A stretch of DNA of 64,000 nucleotides from Thalassovita aquimarina (lineage in GTDB: Bacteria > Pseudomonadota > Alphaproteobacteria > Rhodobacterales > Rhodobacteraceae). The DNA lies in NCBI RefSeq assembly GCF_018219815.1, contig NZ_JADMKU010000004.1, positions 1 through 64,000 of the forward strand, given 5' to 3'. The notes beneath the pieces were generated by a model. It saw only the letters and a list, made by a program, of their open reading frames with translations. It was not told where the DNA came from and searched no databases. Below, in pieces: positions 57,370 through 64,000 of the stretch (position 1 is its first letter; the number at the start of each line of letters is the position of its first letter). The position numbers were made by a program, and so were the translations under genes.

Positions 57370-58842
57370 CTATCCGTCCCGCAGCCCGCGCGCCCATGCC
57401 AGCCCGGCCAGCATCACCGCGAAAGGCAGCAGCCAGATCACCCGGCTCTGATACCGGTCATCCACGCCCGACAGCCCCCCGGTCACCGCGGCATTGAGCA
57501 TCAGCCCCACAAGCACAAGGATCACCAGCGCGACCGCTTCGCGCGCGGGACCGCGATGTCGCGCCACGCCCAGTAGCAACGCCGCAGCGGCCAGCGCGAT
57601 GCCGGTGCTGATACGGTAAACCCGGCTGAGCCTGACGGGCTCATAGGACAGCCCCGGCAGCGATGCCAAAAGCGGGGCAGGATCGATCAGCGGGGCATCG
57701 ACGAAACGGACGGGTTGCAGCGCGCCGATTTCATCGACACGCCAGCGGAAGAACTGGGCCACCGTATTCGACAGCCCCGCCCCGATCACGCCGGCAGGAT
57801 CGTGACGCAACACCGCCACGGCGAACCGCATCTGTTCCTGCGACAGCCGCGCCCGGATGTCGGGACCAGCGGCTTCATATATTCCCCTGTGCGGGTCGTC
57901 CGACCACAGCAGAACGTTGCTGTACCAAGCCGCATCCCGTGCGCGCAGCCTGGCGGCGGGCATCCGGTCGACAAAGCCGCAGATCGCGAAGGCGGGATCG
58001 GCGCAATGTGAGGACAGGTAGTCGAAGCCCGGCCCGTCGGCCACCAACCGCGCGGTCAGGAAGGGCGGGCGCAGCGGTGCGGCGCCGTAATGGCGCTCCA
58101 CCAACCGGGTCACGCTGCCCTGCCCGGCTGCGAAAACCAGCACCGCCAGCAGCACGGTGATCAGCCCGCGCGCCGGGAAACGGCCGGTCAATAGCCGGGC
58201 CAGCCCCGCCGCGACCAGCGCCAGGCTTCCGGCGACCAGAACGTGGCTCGTGTGAAACAGCATGGTTCCCGTCAGCAGCACCGCCCAGACCACCCGCTGC
58301 CCCCATCCGATGCGCGCATCGAACGCCATCAGGTTGACCACCGCAAGGATCGCCACCCCGGCGGATAGGTCGGGCATCATGTAATCGGTGTATAGCGCCA
58401 GCGGCGTGACCGCCGCCAGAACCATGACCAGATAGGGGGCGCTGGTTCCGGCCCCCGGGACGTTGCGGGCCGTCAGCGCGATCACCGTCAGCACGACCAG
58501 CGCCTGAACCAAAGCCGGCCCCGCCCCGTCGGCCAGCAGTACCGATCCCAGCAGGAAGCCCCCGAACCACGGCGACCGGGCAGAGGAAACGGATTGATCC
58601 TGTTTCGTTGCCGGGGACGTTTCGACGGCGGTTTCCGCCGCGACCGGGCCGCCGGGATCGGATTGCATGCCTTCCGCGACCAGCCCGGCCTCGATGCCCA
58701 GCACCACCCGCACCCCGGTGGCGGCACCATTCAGGTAGGGCTTGGTATCGGAAAAGGCGATCGGCCCCTTGTAAAGAAACAATGGCCACAGCAGAAGCAG
58801 CAAGGCCCCGAGCCAAGGCAGGCCAGATCTCATCATCGTCAT
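57370..58842 (-). CDS. Polytopic membrane protein of unknown function
   Basis: 490 residues with about 9-10 hydrophobic segments. The first is LPWLGALLLLLWPLFLY, then KGPIAFSDTKPYLNGAATG; a large hydrophilic region (about 270-400) with four Cys (SHCADPAFAICGF and others) probably lies in the periplasm, then three more helices near the C-terminus. The layout recalls GT-C-like integral membrane glycosyltransferases, but no diagnostic motif is seen. AAGGA precedes ATG 58842. Not recognised further. Confidence 0.75.
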   Translation of the reverse strand: MTMMRSGLPWLGALLLLLWPLFLYKGPIAFSDTKPYLNGAATGVRVVLGIEAGLVAEGMQSDPGGPVAAETAVETSPATKQDQSVSSARSPWFGGFLLGSVLLADGAGPALVQALVVLTVIALTARNVPGAGTSAPYLVMVLAAVTPLALYTDYMMPDLSAGVAILAVVNLMAFDARIGWGQRVVWAVLLTGTMLFHTSHVLVAGSLALVAAGLARLLTGRFPARGLITVLLAVLVFAAGQGSVTRLVERHYGAAPLRPPFLTARLVADGPGFDYLSSHCADPAFAICGFVDRMPAARLRARDAAWYSNVLLWSDDPHRGIYEAAGPDIRARLSQEQMRFAVAVLRHDPAGVIGAGLSNTVAQFFRWRVDEIGALQPVRFVDAPLIDPAPLLASLPGLSYEPVRLSRVYRISTGIALAAAALLLGVARHRGPAREAVALVILVLVGLMLNAAVTGGLSGVDDRYQSRVIWLLPFAVMLAGLAWARGLRDG

Positions 58843-58979
58843 GTTCCTTCAGGATGGCCCCGGAGCCAGGATCAAAAGGCCTGCGTCATCAAAATCATCG
58901 CACGGAGCGTAGGCGGCGTAAAAATGCCTGTCAACGCATCGGGATAGCGCATGCCCGAGCGCCTTGCCAACGGCCCGGC

Positions 58980-59978
58980 CTACTGCAAAATCCGTCCCCG
59001 CGCCTGCATCGGGGTCATGCCGGTCCAGCCCTGGAAGGCGCGGTAAAATGAATTCGGATCGCGGAAAGCCAGCAGGTAGGAAATTTCCTCGACGCTCATG
59101 TCGCCCTGCGACAGGTAGCGCAGCGACAATTCCGACCGCGTCGCGTCAAGCAGCGTCTGGAACGTCTCTCCTTCAGCCTTCAGGTGGCGCTGCAGGCTGC
59201 GCTTGCTCATGTTCAAAAGCGCGCTGACCGCATCGGCCGAGGCAACGCCACTGGGTAACAATTCGACCAGCGTCGCGCGCACCCGATCCGCGATCGATAC
59301 CGGGGCGTCACGTTCGGGCAGCTGCCGGCGCAGGTCGACCTCCAGCATCGCCCAGAAATCATCATTATGCGAAATCAGCGGCCGTTCGGCATCCGCCGCG
59401 CGCAGCACCATCCGCGCCGTGTCCCCCGGTTGCGGCGACACGCCGAAGAAATCCTCCAACCCTGCTCGCGGCCCGCCACCATCGGGCATGTGAATGGCCA
59501 GCGGCACGATATGTTCTGCGGTGAAGCGGCGGGCGCATTCGAGGAAATAGACCAGTTCGAACGCAGACACGCCGGGGGGCATCGGCGCATCCGGGTCCGA
59601 CGACCCGATATCCAGCGCAACCGTGTCGCCCGCGCGCCGAACGCGCAGCCGGACCGGCGCGACCAGCGGTTTGAACAGTGCCAGCCGGGTCAGGCCGATT
59701 TCGATATTCGGGCTGCAGGAAAAGGCCAGGATCGCCGGCACGTAGGGCGCCTGGGCGAATTGCCGGCCCAGGCTCAGCGCCAGGTCTTCGCGGCGGACCT
59801 CGTCGAACCCGGCCTGCCACAGCGCGTAGAATTCCCGCGCCGTCACGCCCTTGCCTTCGTGATCGAGGAAATCCGGCGCCAGGCCGACGCGGCGCAGCAG
59901 GCGGTCTTCGTCGATCTTCAGCATGGCGCAGAATTGCCGCGTCATCTTGGCGACGGGATAGCGTTTTTTCTGGCTCAT
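58980..59978 (-). CDS. AraC-family transcriptional regulator
   Basis: 332 residues. The N-terminal 200 residues match the arabinose-binding-like sensor domain of the OruR/ArgR/ORE subclass (FLDHEGKGVTAREFYALWQAGFDEVRREDLALSLGRQFAQAPY). The C-terminal AraC HTH pair lies at about 235-330 (ALLNMSKRSLQRHLKAEGETFQTLLDATRSELSLRYLSQGDMSVEEISYLLAFRDPNSFYRAFQGWTGMTPMQAR). Divergent from the molybdenum hydroxylase genes, which it probably controls; a 12-base palindrome lies between them. Confidence 0.92.
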   Translation of the reverse strand: MSQKKRYPVAKMTRQFCAMLKIDEDRLLRRVGLAPDFLDHEGKGVTAREFYALWQAGFDEVRREDLALSLGRQFAQAPYVPAILAFSCSPNIEIGLTRLALFKPLVAPVRLRVRRAGDTVALDIGSSDPDAPMPPGVSAFELVYFLECARRFTAEHIVPLAIHMPDGGGPRAGLEDFFGVSPQPGDTARMVLRAADAERPLISHNDDFWAMLEVDLRRQLPERDAPVSIADRVRATLVELLPSGVASADAVSALLNMSKRSLQRHLKAEGETFQTLLDATRSELSLRYLSQGDMSVEEISYLLAFRDPNSFYRAFQGWTGMTPMQARGRILQ

Positions 59979-60075
59979 CGGCGCTCACATTCCACAGGTT
60001 CATCAGCCGCAACCAGCGACAGGATAGGCAATGCCGCCCCCCGCGATCCATACAGCGCCAGCGCGTTGGCGCCCT

Positions 60076-60087
60076 AAGTTATAACTT
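60076..60087. promoter_or_regulatory. Perfect palindrome in the araC-like / iorAB gap
   Basis: AAGTTATAACTT is a perfect 12-base palindrome inside an AT-rich patch of an otherwise GC-rich 188-base divergent gap. It is 80 bases before the iorA-like ATG and 98 bases from the regulator start. It may be a binding site or promoter element; AraC proteins more often bind direct repeats, so the link is weak. Confidence 0.35.
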
Positions 60088-60166
60088 TGGCACGATCCGC
60101 AAGTTTAATAAAGCGATTGCAGCGCTATCTTGAGGGGAATTGACGGATTAGCGCGGGAGAACGCGG

Positions 60167-60625
60167 ATGAAACTGGTGGTGAACGGGACTTCGCACGAGG
60201 TCGATGTCGAGGCCGAGATGCCTCTGCTCTGGGTACTGCGCGACGAGATCGGGCTGACCGGAACGAAATACGGCTGTGGCGTTGCCGCCTGCGGCGCCTG
60301 CACGGTGCATATCGACGGGGTGGCGGTGCGGTCCTGCCAGACCCCCGTCGGCGACGTTACGGGGGCCGTCACCACGATCGAGGGGCTGGGCGATCCGGCG
60401 GCGCTGCACGCGGTGCAAGAGGCCTGGGCCGAACACCAGGTGGCGCAGTGCGGCTACTGCCAGTCGGGCCAGATCATGCAGGCCGCCGATCTGCTGGCGA
60501 ACAATCCCGATCCGTCCGACGCCGATATCGACGAGGCGATGTCGGGCAACCTGTGCCGCTGCGGCACCTATCCCCGGATTCGCGCAGCGGTGAAAACCGC
60601 CGCGACCAAGATGCAGGAGGCCTGA
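60167..60625 (+). CDS. [2Fe-2S] subunit of a xanthine-oxidase-family molybdenum hydroxylase
   Basis: 152 residues. The N-terminal plant-ferredoxin cluster is at [15 protein letters not shown] (about 39-53), the second cluster in [16 protein letters not shown] and [11 protein letters not shown] (about 98-135). It hands electrons from the Mo site to an acceptor. Two-subunit layout (no FAD subunit) matches isoquinoline 1-oxidoreductase/aldehyde-dehydrogenase type IorAB. GGGAG precedes ATG 60167, and the stop codon is 1 base before the next gene. Confidence 0.93.
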   Translation: MKLVVNGTSHEVDVEAEMPLLWVLRDEIGLTGTKYGCGVAACGACTVHIDGVAVRSCQTPVGDVTGAVTTIEGLGDPAALHAVQEAWAEHQVAQCGYCQSGQIMQAADLLANNPDPSDADIDEAMSGNLCRCGTYPRIRAAVKTAATKMQEA

Positions 60626-60626
60626 G

Positions 60627-62864
60627 ATGAGCCGTGTTGGAAAAATCGCCCGCCGCAGCTTCCTGATCGGGTCGGCCGCCATCCTTGGCGGCGTGGCCTT
60701 CGGCGTCTACCGGGTAAAAACGCCCTATGCCAATCCTTTGGAGTACGGGCTGGCCGAAGGGTCGGCCACCTTCAACCCATGGGTTTTGATCGATGCTGAA
60801 AAGGTCACGCTGATCACGCCCCATGCGGACAAGGGCCAGGGTGTCGCCTCAGCCCAGGCGGCGCTGATCGCGGAGGAGTTGGATATAGAGTTCGGCCAGT
60901 TCGAGATCAGTTTCGGCGCCCCGGACAAGGCCTATTGGAACACCGCGATGGCCGCCGAGGGTGCGCCCTTCATGGCCAGCGACGACAGTTTTCTAGCAGA
61001 AACCACGCGCGGCGTGATGGGCGGCGCGATCAAGCTTCTGGGGATGCAGATGACTGGCGGGTCCAGCGCCATGCCCGACAGTTTCGTCAAGCTGCGCGAA
61101 GCCGGCGCGGTGGCGCGCGAAACGCTGAAGCTGGCGGCCTCGAAACAGACCGGCGTTCCGGTGGCGCGGCTGAAGACGGCGAACGGCGCGGTGCAACTGC
61201 CCGACGGGACAGCGCTGAAATACACCGAACTGGCCGGTATCGCCGCCGGGCTGGACCCGGTGCGCAATGTCAGCCTGCGTGCCCCGTCCGAATGGCGGCT
61301 GATTGGCAAGCCGATGCAGCGGCTGGACATGCTGGCGAAGGTGACCGGCACGCAGGGCTATGGCATCGACTTGCAGATCGACGGCATAGTCCATGCCACG
61401 GTCCGGATGAACCCGCGCCAGGGCGGCGCGATCAACGGCTATGACGACAGCGCGGCAAAAGCCATGCCTGGGGTGAAGGCCATCCTGCCGATCACCGGCG
61501 GCGTCGCGGTGGTGGCCGACAACACATGGCGCGCCTTCCAGGCGGCGGATGCGATAGACTGCGACTGGGGCCCCGCGCCCTACCCCGCCGAACAGGACGA
61601 TCACTGGGCGGAGGTCGCGGCGTCGTTCACCAAGGACCAGCTCGACAAGACATGGCGCGACGAAGGCGATGCGGCGGCGGCGACGGCCCAAGGCGCGTTC
61701 GAAGCCGAGTACCGTTCGCCCTACGTGGCGCATCAGCCGCTGGAACCGTTGAACGCGGTGATCCGGGTGACGGACGAGGCTGTCGATGTCTGGTCCGGTC
61801 AGCAAGTGCCGCGCCTGTTGCAGCAGATCGTGGGCAAGGTGACCGGCCACAAGCCCGCTCAGGTGCGATTCCACAACCAGTTCATCGGCGGCAGTTTCGG
61901 CCACCGGCTGGAATTCGAATACCTCAAGCAGGCGGCCGAAATCGCCAAGCAGATGCCCGGCACGCCGGTCAAGCTGACCTACAAGCGCGAGGAGGATTTC
62001 GCCCATGACTTCCCCCGCCACATCGCGATGGCGCGCGGCAAGGGCACGGTCGCCGACGGCAAGGTGGTGGCGATGGACCTGTCGATCGCGTCGCCTTCGG
62101 TGATGACGTCGCAGATGGGCCGGGCCGGCATTCCGGTGCCGGGGCCGGACATGCAGATCGTCGCCGGGGCGTGGAACAACGCCTATGCGCTGCCGAACCT
62201 GCGGGTGCGGGGCTATCGGGTGCCGGAACTGGCGCCGGTATCGTCCTGGCGGTCGGTCGGGGCGGCGGGGGCCGGGTTCTTCTTCGACAGCTTCCTCGAC
62301 GAACTGATCCACGAGGCCGGGGCCGACCCGATGGCGGAACGCATCCGGATGATGAACCACGACCTGTCGCGCAAGGTTCTGGAAACGGTGGCCGAGATGT
62401 CGTCATGGGGCGGCGAATTGGCCCCGGGGAAGGGCCGCGGCGTCGCCTTCGTGGAAAGTTTCGGCGTGCCCACGGCGGAGGTGGTCGAGGTCACCAACAC
62501 CGATGACGGCATCCGCATCGACAAGGTCTGGGTCGCTGCCGAGGTGGGCCAGGTGGTCGACCCGGTGAATTTCGAAAACCTGGTGCAGGGCGGCGTCGTC
62601 TTCGGGCTTGGCCATGCGATGAACAGCCGGATCACCTATGCCGACGGCATGGCGGAACAGGCCAATTTCTGGGACGCGGAAGGTATGCGGAATTACCAGT
62701 GCCCCGAGATCTTCGTGAAGGGGCTGGAAAACGGCAGCAAGGTGCGCGGCATCGGCGAACCCCCGGTGCCGCCCGCCGCCCCCGCGCTGGCCAACGCGAT
62801 CTTCGCGGCGACCGGCAAACGCTTGCGCGAAATGCCGTTCAACCAGTTCGTCGATTTCGTCTGA
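60627..62864 (+). CDS. Molybdopterin-binding subunit of a xanthine-oxidase-family hydroxylase (IorB-like)
   Basis: 745 residues with a Tat signal (ARRSFLIGSAAILGGVAFG), so the enzyme is periplasmic and the small subunit is probably co-exported. Mo-cofactor motifs are FIGGSFGHRLEFEYLKQAAEIAK (about 415-437) and the catalytic Glu in GIGEPPVPPAAPALANAIFAATGKR (about 709-733). The Tat-dependent IorAB type oxidises N-heterocycles or aldehydes and passes electrons to a cytochrome; no cytochrome gene is adjacent. Substrate unknown. The SD is AGGAGG inside the previous gene. Confidence 0.93.
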   Translation: MSRVGKIARRSFLIGSAAILGGVAFGVYRVKTPYANPLEYGLAEGSATFNPWVLIDAEKVTLITPHADKGQGVASAQAALIAEELDIEFGQFEISFGAPDKAYWNTAMAAEGAPFMASDDSFLAETTRGVMGGAIKLLGMQMTGGSSAMPDSFVKLREAGAVARETLKLAASKQTGVPVARLKTANGAVQLPDGTALKYTELAGIAAGLDPVRNVSLRAPSEWRLIGKPMQRLDMLAKVTGTQGYGIDLQIDGIVHATVRMNPRQGGAINGYDDSAAKAMPGVKAILPITGGVAVVADNTWRAFQAADAIDCDWGPAPYPAEQDDHWAEVAASFTKDQLDKTWRDEGDAAAATAQGAFEAEYRSPYVAHQPLEPLNAVIRVTDEAVDVWSGQQVPRLLQQIVGKVTGHKPAQVRFHNQFIGGSFGHRLEFEYLKQAAEIAKQMPGTPVKLTYKREEDFAHDFPRHIAMARGKGTVADGKVVAMDLSIASPSVMTSQMGRAGIPVPGPDMQIVAGAWNNAYALPNLRVRGYRVPELAPVSSWRSVGAAGAGFFFDSFLDELIHEAGADPMAERIRMMNHDLSRKVLETVAEMSSWGGELAPGKGRGVAFVESFGVPTAEVVEVTNTDDGIRIDKVWVAAEVGQVVDPVNFENLVQGGVVFGLGHAMNSRITYADGMAEQANFWDAEGMRNYQCPEIFVKGLENGSKVRGIGEPPVPPAAPALANAIFAATGKRLREMPFNQFVDFV

Positions 62865-62880
62865 CCATCGCGGCCCGGCA

Positions 62881-64000
62881 TCACGCCTTGGGGCGTTCGG
62901 ATTTGGGATCGTACATCGGGGCGAGGCTTGCCTCCGCCTCGACGATCCGGCCCGCGACGTCGATCTGGTAGGTCGATCCAAGCAGGTCATCGGCCTTTTC
63001 GCCCGGGGTGCGGCAGGGCACGTAGCCCATGCCGATCGCGCCGCCAAGCGCGTGACCGTAATTGCCCGAGGTGACGAAGCTGACGATCTTGCCGTCGCGC
63101 AGGATCGGTTCATTGTGGAACAGCAGCGGTTCGGGGTCCTTCAGGCGGAACTGCATCATGCGGCGGCCCAGCCCTTCCTCGCGCTTGCGCAACACCGCGT
63201 CGCGGCCGATGAAATCGCCCTTCTTGGTCTTCACCGCGAAGCCCAGGCCGGCCTCCAGCACGTGGTCTTCGTCGGTGATGTCATGGCCGAAATGGCGGAA
63301 CGCCTTTTCGATCCGGCAACTGTCCATCGCGTGCAGCCCGCACAGCTTCAGCCCCAGCGGTTCGCCCGCTTCGACGATGCTTTCCCAGACATGGGCGGCC
63401 TGATCGGAACTGACATAGATTTCCCAGCCCAGTTCGCCGACATAGGTCACGCGGTGGGCGCGGGCCAATCCCATGCCGATCTCGATCTCGCGCGCCATGC
63501 CGAAGGGGTGGGCTTCGTTCGAGAAATCGTTGGGCGATACCTGCGCCAGAACATCGCGCGCCTTCGGCCCCATCAGCGGCAGCACGACTTCGGACGCGGT
63601 CACGTCGAGGATGGTGACCGCCGCGTCGCCGACATGGCGGCGCAGCCAGGCGAGGTCGCGCTGCAAGGTGGCGCCGGGCACGACGAGGAAGAAGGAGTTT
63701 TCGGCCAGCCGCGTCACGGTCAGGTCGCATTCGATGCCGCCGCGCGCGTTCAGCATCTGGGTATAGACGATGCGGCCCGGATCGACATCCATCTGGTTGG
63801 CGCAGACTGTCTGCATAAAGGCCAGCGCGTCGCGGCCATCGACGCGGATCTTGCCAAAGGAGGTCATATCGAGCAGCCCGACGCCGGTCCGCATCGCCAT
63901 ATGTTCGGCGCGCTGGTTGTCGAACCAGTTCTGCCGCTTCCAGCTGTAGCGGTATTCGCGTTCCTGGCCCGGATCGGCGAACCAGTTGGCGCGTTCCCAC
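62881..64000 (-). CDS. Dimethylglycine/sarcosine dehydrogenase-like protein, C-terminal part (partial)
   Basis: The minus-strand frame is open to the window edge, so only the last 373 codons are seen. They form the folate-binding GcvT-like domain with C-terminal barrel: RTGVGLLDMTSFGKIRVDGRDA, YTQMLNARGGIECDLTVTRL, RVTYVGELGWEIYVSSDQA and GGAIGMGYVPC. Just before these, ERANWFADPGQEREYRYSWKRQNWF is the linker that in DMGDH/sarcosine dehydrogenases follows the FAD domain, which must lie beyond 64000. The internal ATG at 63900 is not the true start. Oxidative demethylation with THF is inferred from the family. Confidence 0.9.
   Translation of the reverse strand, partial: WERANWFADPGQEREYRYSWKRQNWFDNQRAEHMAMRTGVGLLDMTSFGKIRVDGRDALAFMQTVCANQMDVDPGRIVYTQMLNARGGIECDLTVTRLAENSFFLVVPGATLQRDLAWLRRHVGDAAVTILDVTASEVVLPLMGPKARDVLAQVSPNDFSNEAHPFGMAREIEIGMGLARAHRVTYVGELGWEIYVSSDQAAHVWESIVEAGEPLGLKLCGLHAMDSCRIEKAFRHFGHDITDEDHVLEAGLGFAVKTKKGDFIGRDAVLRKREEGLGRRMMQFRLKDPEPLLFHNEPILRDGKIVSFVTSGNYGHALGGAIGMGYVPCRTPGEKADDLLGSTYQIDVAGRIVEAEASLAPMYDPKSERPKA

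Overview
The window is chromosomal DNA from an alphaproteobacterium, most likely a member of the Rhodobacteraceae (Roseobacter-type). The GC content is high, most genes have Shine-Dalgarno sites, and several genes are typical of this group: class I lysyl-tRNA synthetase, an Mla/MCE lipid transporter with a STAS-fused permease, a glycine-riboswitch-controlled gcvTHP operon, a FAD/GcvT-type dimethylglycine/sarcosine dehydrogenase and an NsrR-type Rrf2 regulator. I saw no rRNA or tRNA gene and no CRISPR array.

Layout. 0-8.3 kb is core: ettA, a low-GC orphan, a MarR-GNAT fusion, nadD, dacB, a TerB-like gene and lysK. 8.6-24.4 kb is an accessory island. It starts with a tyrosine integrase broken by an in-frame stop and a tiny AlpA regulator, followed by debris (an M41 protease fragment fused to an IS110 fragment, a hybrid IS5/IS256 transposase ORF, a truncated IS3). 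Between and after the debris lie nhaA and a complete nine-gene N-type (alternative, probably Na+-translocating) F-ATPase operon atpDCQRBEFAG. A set of small membrane/envelope proteins (DUF2147, DUF389, a 59-residue membrane protein, DUF3309) and a last IS3 scrap close the island. The common theme of its intact genes is Na+/H+ traffic and envelope stress.

24.5-28.8 kb is a four-gene MCE lipid-transport operon, immediately followed by a decayed full-length IS3-family element with recognisable inverted repeats (28784-30031). 30.3-42.8 kb holds mixed housekeeping genes: a DUF4336 protein, a large beta-helix protein, a HugZ-like protein, a predicted outer-membrane barrel, trxC, a cold-shock gene, an arylesterase with a YbbA/YbbP-type ABC pair, an inositol-monophosphatase-family enzyme and a CDF transporter with a fused heavy-metal domain. 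42.8-47.5 kb is the glycine cleavage operon with a tandem glycine riboswitch. 47.7-58.8 kb carries nsrR, a gamma-glutamylcyclotransferase-like gene, a CBS protein, gltX, a Tat-exported metallo-hydrolase, a PfkB kinase, a 2OG-Fe(II) oxygenase, nadE, a 19-repeat MORN protein and a polytopic membrane protein. The window ends with an AraC regulator divergent from an iorAB-type molybdenum hydroxylase, and the 3' part of a dimethylglycine/sarcosine-dehydrogenase-like gene that runs off the edge.

The least explained signal is a family of three intergenic elements of 156-157 bp (5986-6142, 35139-35295, 36257-36412). Each sits between convergent genes and ends 18-19 bases from the stop codon of the minus-strand gene. 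Each contains four mutually complementary segments whose sequences differ between copies but whose pairing is kept. A possible reduced fourth copy lies at 33400-33421.
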